DNA from: Flavobacteriaceae bacterium | Lineage (GTDB): Bacteria > Bacteroidota > Bacteroidia > Flavobacteriales > Flavobacteriaceae | Length of the DNA stretch: 36,994 nucleotides | Reading direction: 5' to 3' | NCBI GenBank assembly: GCA_024763365.1 | Contig: JANTFO010000012.1 | Location: forward strand, 1-36,994 | Shown: positions 17,768 to 25,268 of the stretch, piece by piece | Position numbering within the stretch: position 1 is the stretch's first letter | Layout of the letters: each line of letters opens with the position of its first letter | Made by a program: the position numbers and the translations under genes | The notes under the pieces: generated by a model | What the model saw: the letters and a program-made list of their open reading frames with translations, nothing else | Told to the model about the DNA's origin: nothing | Database searches by the model: none

Positions 17768-18487
17768 ATGCGTTTATATATATTCTTATTATTCCTTATA
17801 TCAGGGTCAATTTTACATGCTCAAAAATCTTCCGTTAACTGTTACAATTCAGTAAAGGGAAGCGTTTTAAATAAAAAAGAAAATAGTGCTATTACAAATG
17901 CTCAAATAGTAGTTTCTGATAAGAACAATGATTTATCTTATTACAAAACCAATCAAAACGGAAACTTTCAGTTTGATTTACCTTGTAATGACTCCAGATA
18001 TATTATTGCTTGTACAGTTGAAAACCACACGCTTGACAAAAAACTGGTTTTTACCAGTAAAAATGAAATTAAAACACACCATGTTGTTCTGAATCTATTT
18101 CCCATTAATGAATTCATTGAGTATAATGGACGTAAAAGAGTTATCATGAAGTCAATACAATTTATGCCGAATGAACATTCCATTACAAAAGAGTCTGAAA
18201 AAGACATGAATCAATTATATCGTTTGCTTATAAAATATCCTGATTTAAAAATTGAAATTGGAATACACTCCGACAGCCGCGGGGAGGAAAGTTATATAAA
18301 TGAACTAACACAGAAAAGAGCTGATGCTTGTGCAGATTATCTTTTTTCAAAAGGTATAGAAAGCGACCGAATTGTGGCTAAAGGTTATGGATTTACCCAA
18401 CTGCTAAATGATTGCAAAAAAGGTATTAAATGTACTGACGATCAACACTTAATAAACAGACGAACAGAGGTTCTTGTCATTGATTAA
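17768..18487 (+). CDS. OmpA-family protein with carboxypeptidase-regulatory-like domain (copy 2)
   Basis: A 239-residue paralogue of the preceding gene, with the same order: signal peptide (MRLYIFLLFLISGSILHAQ), CarboxypepD_reg-like domain (VKGSVLNKKENSAITNAQI), and OmpA domain (HSDSRGEESYINELTQKRAD, ending NRRTEVLV). Both copies share the cysteine pattern and the NEFI/REFI linker. It starts 55 nt after copy 1. The two leaders share a TTTATAA, TTTATAC, TTTTAACC pattern, so the duplication took the promoter along. Confidence 0.88.
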   Translation: MRLYIFLLFLISGSILHAQKSSVNCYNSVKGSVLNKKENSAITNAQIVVSDKNNDLSYYKTNQNGNFQFDLPCNDSRYIIACTVENHTLDKKLVFTSKNEIKTHHVVLNLFPINEFIEYNGRKRVIMKSIQFMPNEHSITKESEKDMNQLYRLLIKYPDLKIEIGIHSDSRGEESYINELTQKRADACADYLFSKGIESDRIVAKGYGFTQLLNDCKKGIKCTDDQHLINRRTEVLVID

Positions 18488-18703
18488 TGGCTTGTTATAT
18501 TACTGAATTACAAAAAAGGTTTCCTGAAATGTAGATTATATTGTTAATACACCTTGAGTTTATGGTATATAAATTGAATCAGGGGTGGAGCGTAGATACC
18601 TATAAATTAGAATTTAAAAACAAATTTTTTTCACTGTTTCAACAGCTTGCTTACAGGCATATTATGATGGTTTTAAAATTTTCATACTACCTCATTTTTT
18701 AGT

Positions 18704-18711
18704 TACTTTTG
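18704..18711 (+). promoter_or_regulatory. Promoter -7 element at the sulfotransferase-like gene
   Basis: TACTTTTG matches TAnnTTTG. Its G is the first base of the annotated GTG start, so transcription would begin downstream of that codon and the real start may be TTG at 18729. Confidence 0.5.
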
Positions 18712-19547
18712 TGCCTAAATCTCAAAACTTGAAAACACCTCAGAAACAAATATATTTTCACGTAGGAACTGCCAAAACCGGAAGTACTTTTTTGCAAAAC
18801 AGGGTTTTCCCAAAACTCCAAAAAATACACTACATCCCTACCAATCGTTTTAAAAATGTGTTTTCTATTCTAGCAAAAACCTCTTTTGACAAATACCTCA
18901 TTTCCAGGGAATTTGACCGCCAGATGGCATATGAAGTCAAAAAGTTTGCTGCCCAGGAACCCAATACTCAGCCCATAATTGTTTTCAGGCAACAACATAC
19001 ATATGCCGCCTCTCAATACCGTCGTGTCGTTAAAAATGGTTTTCAAGGTGATTTCAAGACATTTTTTGATCTGGAAGGTAATAGCGGTTTTTTCAAACGA
19101 AAAGATTTTGACTATTGTAAGATCGTCAAACTACTCGAGGACAGTTTTTCACAAAAACCATTGGTTTTTTTATATGAAGATCTGCGGGCCAACCCAAAGG
19201 CTTTTGTCCAAAAATTAGCTGAATTGATACATGCAGAAATTAATTTAGATGCGATCAACTTCAATCCCAAGCACACCTCTTATAACGATCAACAATTAAA
19301 AGCCATTTATTGGTTGGCACAACGTATAAACATTAGAAAAAGACGGGTGTTTAAAAGTGAAATATTACATCTTTTTTGGCGGTTTTTTATGTCATCTATA
19401 CGTTATCCTACTTTGTTTATAGCCAAATACCTGCCTAAAAGTTGGTTTTCAAAAAAAGATTTAATTCCAAAACGCGAATTAGAAAGAATCAAAGAGTACT
19501 ACGCTGAAGATTGGGAAGCTTGCAAGCGTTTAGCTGTTAAAATATAG
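18711..19547 (+). CDS. Sulfotransferase-like protein
   Basis: A 278-residue protein with the PAPS-binding P-loop of sulfotransferases near the N-terminus (HVGTAKTGSTFLQ) and a 3'-phosphate-binding-like Arg/Ser segment (FRQQHTYAASQYRR). It has no signal or transmembrane segment, although the C-terminal part is hydrophobic around residues 222-243 (HLFWRFFMSSIRYPTLFIAKYL). The likely role is transfer of sulfate from PAPS to a carbohydrate or lipid; the acceptor is unknown. The start is uncertain: GTG at 18711 overlaps a promoter box, and TTG at 18729 keeps the P-loop intact. No PAPS-synthesis genes are near. Confidence 0.72.
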   Translation: MPKSQNLKTPQKQIYFHVGTAKTGSTFLQNRVFPKLQKIHYIPTNRFKNVFSILAKTSFDKYLISREFDRQMAYEVKKFAAQEPNTQPIIVFRQQHTYAASQYRRVVKNGFQGDFKTFFDLEGNSGFFKRKDFDYCKIVKLLEDSFSQKPLVFLYEDLRANPKAFVQKLAELIHAEINLDAINFNPKHTSYNDQQLKAIYWLAQRINIRKRRVFKSEILHLFWRFFMSSIRYPTLFIAKYLPKSWFSKKDLIPKRELERIKEYYAEDWEACKRLAVKI

Positions 19548-19577
19548 AAATAAACCTCTTTGGATTTCAAATTCTTT

Positions 19578-19700
19578 ATCATTTCGATCCTGAACCTGCC
19601 TGCCGATTTATGCGCCGTGGCCTACAGGCTGGCTTGTTTCAGGGAAGAAATCTCTTTCAATCAGATGTCTCGATTCCGTTACACTCCACTCGACATGACA
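19578..19700. repeat. MITE/REP-like imperfect palindromic element
   Basis: It is bounded by TCATTTCGA on the left and TCGACATGA on the right, which are complementary at 8 of 9 positions. Inside lie AGAAATCTCT facing AGATGTCTCGATTCCG, and a nested palindrome with CCTGAACCTGCCTGCC on one arm and GGCTGGC, TTTCAGG on the other. From memory, similar elements are scattered in intergenic regions of Flavobacteria. It has no coding capacity. It lies between the convergent sulfotransferase-like and TPR genes. Confidence 0.65.
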
Positions 19701-19806
19701 GCTGACACGATATAGCAGATCACAATAAATCTAAAATTTTTATTGAAAATAAAGTAACTGTAATGGAATTGCAGGGAAATTAACCTTAGACTAGAAATAA
19801 GCTATA

Positions 19807-20574
19807 TTACTTCTCAGCATATTTAGCCATATTGATCTTTCCTTCAATATCTTTGGCCGCTTCCGACTTGCTAAACTCGTTTTTGATACGGGTATAGAGT
19901 TCAACCGCTTTCTTATTTTTCCCGATACGTAAGGCTGATAAAGCCGCTTTATCAAGATAAATAGGTGTTGTAAATTCATTAGGATCTACATTGGCAGCCT
20001 CCAAATAGTAATCAAAAGCCTCTTCTTCTTGCCCAATATTGACAAAAGCATCACCAATAGCCCCTTTGGCTACGGCATTTAACATTAAATCTTCGGAAGA
20101 AAAATCACTGAGATATTTGATACCGTTCTCGTAATCTTTGGTTTTTAAATAGGCTATACCGGCATAGTATTTTGCCAAATTTCCGGCATCGGTATTACCA
20201 TATTTATCAGCAATCTCTACGAGGCCATATTTCCCATCAGCTCCGTTTAGAGCCAGCGTGTATAAAGAATCCGCTTCGGCGGTAACAGTTTGTGCCTGGT
20301 CAAAATAAGCACGTGGGTAAGCCAATTCATTGGCAGCTTTGGCTTCCGCAGGTTGTTTTACATAACGCATATAAGCCATGTACAACAAAACACCCAAAAG
20401 GATAACACCCAAAGCGATCAAGAGGGGTTTTTGATTATTCAATATCCAAGCCTCTGCTTTGCCGGCTCCGGTATCCAGCCCTTCAAATACTTCCTTAGTG
20501 GTACTAGACTCTACACTACTTTGATCTTTTCTTATTTGCTTTGCTGTTTTATCTTTCTTTTTATAAACTGCCAT
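19807..20574 (-). CDS. YfgM-like tetratricopeptide-repeat membrane protein
   Basis: A 255-residue protein with a charged cytoplasmic N-terminus, one transmembrane helix (about residues 50-70, PLLIALGVILLGVLLYMAYM), and a periplasmic part of TPR-like helix pairs (YYAGIAYLKTKDYENGIKYL, then FVNIGQEEEAFDYYLEAANV). The layout resembles YfgM, a partner of the PpiD/SecYEG chaperone network, but the function in Bacteroidetes is not established. I recall this gene often lying divergently next to recF in Flavobacteria; here 7.9 kb separates them. Confidence 0.8.
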   Translation of the reverse strand: MAVYKKKDKTAKQIRKDQSSVESSTTKEVFEGLDTGAGKAEAWILNNQKPLLIALGVILLGVLLYMAYMRYVKQPAEAKAANELAYPRAYFDQAQTVTAEADSLYTLALNGADGKYGLVEIADKYGNTDAGNLAKYYAGIAYLKTKDYENGIKYLSDFSSEDLMLNAVAKGAIGDAFVNIGQEEEAFDYYLEAANVDPNEFTTPIYLDKAALSALRIGKNKKAVELYTRIKNEFSKSEAAKDIEGKINMAKYAEK

Positions 20575-20594
20575 GATTAAAATTTTAGTAGGCG

Positions 20595-20602
20595 CAAAAT
20601 TA
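20595..20602 (-). promoter_or_regulatory. Promoter -7 element of the TPR gene
   Basis: TAATTTTG on the minus strand matches TAnnTTTG, 21 nt before the start codon. Confidence 0.6.
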
Positions 20603-20689
20603 CATTTTTTCCGTTAATACGGAAACTTTTATCTTAAGGGAATTTTGAGGTTCGTTTCAATTATGATGAGAAAAAAAACATTCACCGCC

Positions 20690-21050
20690 GGGGACAGGAT
20701 ACCCTATAGGTGGAGATCATAACTCAGCTGTATTGCCGTAAATGACGATTACAAAAAAGAGCTACTCACCATAAAATTAGGCTATATAAACCCGACGAAG
20801 TTAAGTATATGAGTGGGTTCTTGTAGTTCCTTATCGATTGACGGAATTTGAAAAGGCAAGTGATGATCTTAAATTTGCCACTTCAGCAGCTATACCGGAT
20901 ATGCAGTTGAGAAAATAAAGGATTAAAGGAGTTTCTGATTCAAAACAAAAAATAGATATCGCTATAAATGCTAAAAGGAAAGATAAGAATGGCTATCGTT
21001 CTAAAATTTGTGCTGGGTTAAAGTCTTATAAAAAGTTGAAAAAAATTTGC
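20690..21050 (+). pseudogene. Decayed C-terminal remnant of a YfbK-like vWA/DUF3520 gene
   Basis: No open frame remains, but the three forward frames together give pieces in the right order for the C-terminus of YfbK-like von Willebrand factor proteins: GGDHNSAVL; DDYKKELLTIKLGY; after a shift KPDEVKYMSGF; EFEKASDDLKFATSAA then DMQLR; and AKRKDKNGYRSK then GLKSYKK. The family ends with the same series (ATVKLRYKKPD, FAxxVAxFGMLLR, GYRxEFxxLV, from memory). At least two frameshifts and several stops separate the pieces. The N-terminal signal peptide and vWA domain are gone. This remnant fills most of the long gap between the TPR gene and the next gene. Confidence 0.68.
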
Positions 21051-21123
21051 TATGAAAGAAAGATTTTTTTTACAATTTTTGACAGTACTGATAAATATCA
21101 CTTGTAACCAAAGTTACAAACTA

Positions 21124-21131
21124 TATTTTTG
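21124..21131 (+). promoter_or_regulatory. Promoter -7 element of the DUF302-like gene
   Basis: TATTTTTG matches TAnnTTTG, 26 nt before the ATG at 21158. Confidence 0.6.
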
Positions 21132-21157
21132 TGCTCATCTAATATAAAATCAGAATT

Positions 21158-22048
21158 ATGAATAAAAATAACATCATTTGGTTAATTGCCATATTGCTTG
21201 TCTCTACAAAAATCGGAGCACAAAATCTCTCCCCCTATATCAAGATTGGAGAAACTCAGGAAAACGTACAACAATCCTATGAAAAAGCTATAGCAGCGCT
21301 CAAAGAAAACTCATTTAGCATTTTAGGGGCTTACAATCCAGAGGGCAAAAATAGTATGAAAGTAATTGTATTTACAAGACCAGATATTAAAAACACCGTT
21401 GTAAAAGTAAAAGACAGAGGGGCTTTAGCAGCTGCGTTTAAATTAGGAATACAAAAAAAAGGGAATACTGTAGTGCTTTCATATACCAATCCGGAATATC
21501 TATTACGTGCCTATTTGATGGATAATTATAATACCTATAGATCCGTATTTGAAAAATTTGACAAAGACCTGAAAACAGCCCTATCTATTTTAGGGAATGA
21601 TTTTACTCCGTTTGGTGGTACAGTAGCAGCAAACAAATTGAAAAAATACCACTACAAAGTAATGATGCCTTATTTTACTGATCCGATAACTTTAGGAGAA
21701 TTTGCTTCTTTTGAGGAAGGATTAAAAACCATTAAAAATAATTTAAAGGCCGGGAAAGGAAATACAGTTAAAGTATATCAATTAACATATACCTCAAAAA
21801 AAGTAGCCGTCTTTGGAGTGGGATTAAAAGATAAAACAGCAGGTGAAGCACATTTTATGCCCATCATCGGAGAAAATCATTTGGCTGCCTTACCTTACGA
21901 AATCATTTTACAAGATAATAAAGCGACCATGTTACACGGAAGATACCGCATTGCTTTACACTGGCCGGCATTGACCATGGGAACTTTTATGAAAATTATG
22001 AATACCCCAGGTGACATAGAAAAAGCATTAAAGGGGTTGTGTGAATAA
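21158..22048 (+). CDS. Secreted protein with DUF302-like regions
   Basis: A 296-residue protein with a signal peptide (MNKNNIIWLIAILLVSTKIGAQ). The first half (VQQSYEKAIAALKENSFSIL, then MKVIVFTRPDI) follows the pattern of DUF302-type domains, and the second half (GEFASFEEGLKTIKNNL, then VKVYQLTY) seems to be a divergent second copy. The end, HWPALTMGTFMKIMNTPGDI, looks conserved but I do not know its function. It probably sits in the periplasm. It stands alone with its own promoter and converges on the membrane thioredoxin gene. Confidence 0.7.
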   Translation: MNKNNIIWLIAILLVSTKIGAQNLSPYIKIGETQENVQQSYEKAIAALKENSFSILGAYNPEGKNSMKVIVFTRPDIKNTVVKVKDRGALAAAFKLGIQKKGNTVVLSYTNPEYLLRAYLMDNYNTYRSVFEKFDKDLKTALSILGNDFTPFGGTVAANKLKKYHYKVMMPYFTDPITLGEFASFEEGLKTIKNNLKAGKGNTVKVYQLTYTSKKVAVFGVGLKDKTAGEAHFMPIIGENHLAALPYEIILQDNKATMLHGRYRIALHWPALTMGTFMKIMNTPGDIEKALKGLCE

Positions 22049-22085
22049 CAAAAAGTAAGTACATATCTTATTTGAGTCCAACACC

Positions 22086-22127
22086 AAGCACAATGAAGTA
22101 AAGCACTCCTTTACTTCATTGATGCTT
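22086..22127. repeat. Long hairpin between convergent genes
   Basis: CAATGAAGTAAAG (22091-22103) pairs perfectly over 13 bp with 22109-22121 around the loop CACTC. The stem extends by AAGCA/TGCTT past a one-base bulge. There is no T-tract, so it may be a convergent-gene terminator or transcript stabiliser, or an inserted palindrome. Confidence 0.75.
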
Positions 22128-22177
22128 CCTTGTTGTGGTTAATTTTTTGAATATTATAATTAACCGATTATTCCTTT

Positions 22178-22654
22178 TTATTTAGGATCTAGATCACTAA
22201 GCATTTCAAGAAATTTCTTTTTTCCAATTTTTCCTACAACATAGTCAAATACATTTCCCTGGGGATCCAGAATAATGGTTGTTGGTGTTACTCCAACCTT
22301 ATAAAACTTTACCAGCTCTTTGGTATTTGGGCTGTCAATATCAATCATTACCGGTGTATATTGCGAATTGATTACACTTTGGACTTCCTTGTCTGCAAAA
22401 ACTTCACGTTTCATTATTTGGCAAGGCGAACACCATTTTCCAGTAAAAAAAAGAAGCATATTCTGGCTGGAATTATTGGTAAAATCTTGCGTTGAAGTAA
22501 TATCGTTGACCCAAGCAATATCATTAGAAGGCGCATAAAATGAATACCACGCATACGCAAGAGATACTACAAGAAAAGTGAGCCAGAACCATCGCCAAAA
22601 CGGATGAGACTTTTTTTTAGCCATTTTTTTGGCCGAATGATCTATTTTATTCAT
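22178..22654 (-). CDS. Membrane-anchored thioredoxin-like protein
   Basis: A 158-residue protein with a basic N-terminus, one transmembrane helix (about residues 21-41, FWRWFWLTFLVVSLAYAW), and a periplasmic thioredoxin fold with the active site CSPC (TGKWCSPCQIMKREVF) and the cis-Pro segment GVTPTTIILD. Both cysteines are present, so it can work as a periplasmic disulfide reductase; the partner is unknown. A second possible start is Met11 (MAKKKSHPFW). It is a single gene on the minus strand at the left edge of the cassette-like region. Confidence 0.85.
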   Translation of the reverse strand: MNKIDHSAKKMAKKKSHPFWRWFWLTFLVVSLAYAWYSFYAPSNDIAWVNDITSTQDFTNNSSQNMLLFFTGKWCSPCQIMKREVFADKEVQSVINSQYTPVMIDIDSPNTKELVKFYKVGVTPTTIILDPQGNVFDYVVGKIGKKKFLEMLSDLDPK

Positions 22655-23071
22655 ATACGTTAATAGTTTTAGTTTTTCAATTCAAAATTCAATAATAATA
22701 TTTATCAAATATAATTTTATTTACTTAATTGTTGTTTAGCACAATTTGTTTTATTAATGCTGACTAATATCAATTTTTATTATTGATTATCAGGTGATTA
22801 TTTTTTATTCAAATTTATCAATCTTCCCTGATTTTTTCACTTTCTCTTTGACCTAAACATGAAAAATTAATCTCGGTTATCCGTGATTTAGGGAATTAGA
22901 TACAACGCGTTTATATAAGGTTTTGTTGCAAGGAGCACTAAGATAGCAAATAAATAGCATGTTTGTTAAGCCAGGTTGATGACACCTTGCAACAAGTAAG
23001 AAAATCTTTGTTAGGTTAATACAGAAAACCCTTTTACTTCTCTTAATTCACGTTTGCTTAGTAAAGTCATT
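22655..23071. other. Intergenic region with an attC-like repeat, no gene
   Basis: These 417 bases hold no convincing ORF. The first 240 are AT-rich leader of the thioredoxin gene. The rest contains repeat A (22902-22974). Further right, CCTTGCAACAA (22986-22996) is the exact complement of TTGTTGCAAGG at 22924-22934, so alternative hairpins are possible. The last 75 bases before the VanZ-like stop hold nothing I can name. Confidence 0.55.
22902..22974. repeat. attC-like inverted repeat A
   Basis: The left boxes are ACAAC (22902-22906), then GCGTTT, then ATATAAGG, and TTGC (22926-22929). The right side has GCAA (22946-22949) and GTTAAGCCAG (22965-22974), which resembles the GTTGTAGCCAG end of repeat D. 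The box order matches repeats C and D, but this is the most degenerate copy. Confidence 0.45.
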
Positions 23072-23494
23072 TTATGGTTTTCTTTTCTTAAAAATTTTAA
23101 TAATAAAAACTTCAAAGGTCACTATCGCAATTACGGAACCCAATCCACTGGCAAGTATATCATATAGATCATATGTTTTGCTCGCACTTACAAATGGTTT
23201 TATTTCTTCTATTGTCAAAATGAGAAACACAAGTATTGTAATAGCATACATGATTAATCTAGCTTTTTTAATTTCTATGTTTCTTGCCAATAAAGGTGCC
23301 ATAGGAAAAAGACTGATAATATAAGCAGCCATAAAATTCGAGAAACTTCCTGTTATGATTCCAATAATCGGTTCGTGACCATAAACAGGGCGAATAAATT
23401 CTTTATTAAAAGTTACCGATAAATAGAGTATAGCAAATAAGATAAAATTTATTGCAATATATTTTCTGTTTTTAATAATTTTAGTCTTTCCCAT
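23072..23494 (-). CDS. Small VanZ-like membrane protein
   Basis: A 140-residue protein with four predicted membrane helices (YIAINFILFAILYLSVTF; a middle segment around GIITGSFSNFMAAYIISLF; LIMYAITILVFLILTI; the last from DILASGLGSVIAIVTFEVFI). The C-terminal pattern YDLYDILASGLGS resembles VanZ-type proteins, a loosely defined family partly linked to glycopeptide tolerance. The similarity is weak, and no function follows from it. It is a solitary minus-strand gene between repeats A and B, one unit of the cassette-like array. Confidence 0.65.
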   Translation of the reverse strand: MGKTKIIKNRKYIAINFILFAILYLSVTFNKEFIRPVYGHEPIIGIITGSFSNFMAAYIISLFPMAPLLARNIEIKKARLIMYAITILVFLILTIEEIKPFVSASKTYDLYDILASGLGSVIAIVTFEVFIIKIFKKRKP

Positions 23495-23617
23495 TTCTGT
23501 TACTTGTTACTAATACCTTAGGGTTCAGCCATGATTAGTAAGGGTTTATAATTCAATTACTTATCAAGTTATAAAATTAGACAAATACAAAACGAACTTA
23601 GAGGCAAGCAAATAGCC

Positions 23618-23755
23618 ACAATGGATTTTAGGCATTGTACCCGTTGCACAACTCCACTACAATTTTACAAATAAAAAGTGAATTGGTTGTAAAAGGAATG
23701 TAAATGATCGCTTATTATTCTTTTTTACTGCTTGTGCAAGGATTACCGGTGTTGT
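23618..23755. repeat. attC-like inverted repeat B, abutting the first Fic gene
   Basis: The outer boxes are ACAAT (23618-23622) and GTTGT (23751-23755), pairing with one wobble. The inner boxes TTGCACAA (23644-23651) and TTGTGCAA (23732-23739) are perfectly complementary. The right end runs to within 7 nt of the Fic stop codon, as an attC site does at the 3' end of a cassette gene. The GTATAA box is not preserved here. Confidence 0.5.
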
Positions 23756-23762
23756 ACGCTGG

Positions 23763-24920
23763 CTATTCATTCTTAATAGGTAAGAAACCATTCTCATCTA
23801 GCGCTTTAATGATTCCCCTTAAATAACTTTTATTCTCAAAACTTATCGTGTACTTTCTAGTGTTTTCTTTTTCGGGAGTCAAAAGTTTCTTTTCTCTAAG
23901 GTTTCTTATGTTTCTTGAGATTTCAGCACTTATTTTTTTTGGAAAAATATTTTTTAAATCTGAGGCTTGCATTACCTGTTTTTCTATAGTAGTTTTTAAA
24001 ATTTTATATTCATTTTCGGTAATCTCACCAGTGTTTCTAGAGTATATGAGTGCTTTATTTAAGATGTGTTTGCTTAAATAATCATAATTTAAAAGCCTAT
24101 CTATTTTCTCAATTTCATTTTTTAAACCACTGAGAACATATTCTGACCATTCTAGAATTCCATTTGCTTTACCTTTATCTGCCTTTGATAAATATTTATA
24201 ATATAAATCTCTATCATTACAAAATACAGCTGTAGGGTTAACAATTCGACCAAGATTAACATTAAAGCCTTGTTTGACAAGCATTGCGTATGTAAATAAT
24301 CTAACTGTTCTTCCATTAGCATTTCCAAAAGGATGAATCCAAACAAATCGATGATGTGCAATTGCCGTTTTTAATAAATCATATTTTGGAGAATGTTCTT
24401 GATTGATAAAAGCAAAAAGTTCATCCATATAACCTTCTATTTGAAAAGGAGCAGGAGGTTTGTGTGTAGATTTTGAAATTTTAACATCATGAGTTCTGTA
24501 TACTCCTGGAGTTTTGTCTCCTTCGCCGATTGGAGGTGGAGTTAAGCCTTTTACGATATGTTTATGTAATTCGCTTGTAAATAATCTATCAATATTAATA
24601 TCATCTATGTTTTCATCAATAAATCGCATAGATTCTTCAATGTTCTCAATCTCTAAAATATTTTCGTCCTTAGAAGTTTTGTCGTTAGACCTGTTTTCTA
24701 TGAAATCAGTAATCGTAGTATTGTTTCCTTCTATTCTAACTGAACCAATACTTTCCAAAGTATGGAATATACTTTTTAGTTGAAAAAACACTTTAGGGTG
24801 AGTTGTTCCTCCTAGTTCTTTTTTTCTCAAATAGTCCAATTCTATAATTAAATCTGTAATAGAAGAATCAAATTTGGGAGTTATTAAACTTAAATCATAA
24901 TGTGTAAATTCAGCTTTCAT
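23763..24920 (-). CDS. Fic domain protein with N-terminal inhibitory motif and C-terminal winged helix (Fic-1)
   Basis: A 385-residue class II Fic protein; such enzymes transfer AMP or another nucleotide moiety to target proteins. An N-terminal Fic_N-type region carries the inhibitory motif Ser60-Val-Arg-Ile-Glu64-Gly65, which blocks ATP binding in the resting state. The Fic core ends in HPFGNANGRTVRLF, with catalytic His196. The usual form is HPFxDGNGR; here Asp/Glu is Asn and Gly is Ala. Residues about 290-370 look like a winged helix (MQASDLKNIFP, then EISRNIRNLREKKLL), so it may bind its own promoter, where a 23-24 bp repeat occurs three times. It is solitary, with no separate antitoxin gene. 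Confidence 0.9.
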   Translation of the reverse strand: MKAEFTHYDLSLITPKFDSSITDLIIELDYLRKKELGGTTHPKVFFQLKSIFHTLESIGSVRIEGNNTTITDFIENRSNDKTSKDENILEIENIEESMRFIDENIDDINIDRLFTSELHKHIVKGLTPPPIGEGDKTPGVYRTHDVKISKSTHKPPAPFQIEGYMDELFAFINQEHSPKYDLLKTAIAHHRFVWIHPFGNANGRTVRLFTYAMLVKQGFNVNLGRIVNPTAVFCNDRDLYYKYLSKADKGKANGILEWSEYVLSGLKNEIEKIDRLLNYDYLSKHILNKALIYSRNTGEITENEYKILKTTIEKQVMQASDLKNIFPKKISAEISRNIRNLREKKLLTPEKENTRKYTISFENKSYLRGIIKALDENGFLPIKNE

Positions 24921-25014
24921 TATTTAACATTGAATTTTTAAAACATTTAACAAATGTATGGAAAAATATACTATTAAGTCCTGTTAACTAAGCTTTTTAT
25001 AAATAACGTTGTAT

Positions 25015-25080
25015 TTGAACAATTAACAATTGTGAGGTTGAACAATTAACAAAACGTGAGGTCAACAATTAACAAATTAC
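25015..25080. repeat. Three direct repeats upstream of Fic-1, candidate operator
   Basis: The unit reads TTGAACAATTAACAA, then nn, then GTGAGG. Copies lie at 25015-25037, 25038-25061 and, truncated, 25062-25080. Copy 1 holds the palindrome ACAATT-AAC-AATTGT. The block is about 95-160 nt upstream of the Fic-1 start codon. Confidence 0.65.
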
Positions 25081-25177
25081 TGTTTTGAGTAGTAGAAAAA
25101 CAATGTAACTGTCAACATAAATGTAAAAAGTTATTAACTTAATTTACATATCTGAGATAAGAGTTTTCAGTTTGCGT

Positions 25178-25196
25178 ACAACGGTTAGTATAAGCG
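25178..25196. repeat. attC-like box pair C
   Basis: ACAAC, GGTTA, GTATAAGCG: the same boxes and the same 5-nt spacing as repeat D (ACAAC, GGTTG, GTATAACCG). The complementary half is not found to the right, where the RAYT element sits, so this looks like half a site. Confidence 0.55.
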
Positions 25197-25241
25197 TCCT
25201 TACGTTTGTCTTTTATAAATTTACAGGGATCATATTCCTCC

Positions 25242-25267
25242 GCTGCGCAAAGTCTCTGACTTTGAGC
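25242..25267 (+). repeat. Left 26-bp inverted repeat flanking the RAYT gene
   Basis: It is the exact reverse complement of 26009-26034. It contains the hairpin CAAAGTC-TCT-GACTTTG (25248-25264). Confidence 0.9.
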
Positions 25268-25268
25268 A

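Noticed and set aside
20641-21060. Non-coding RNA in the long gap
   Set aside because: Ordered protein fragments of a YfbK-like domain explain this stretch better.
25015-25080. Possible CRISPR array
   Set aside because: The units are directly adjacent with no spacers, only three copies, and no cas gene is nearby.
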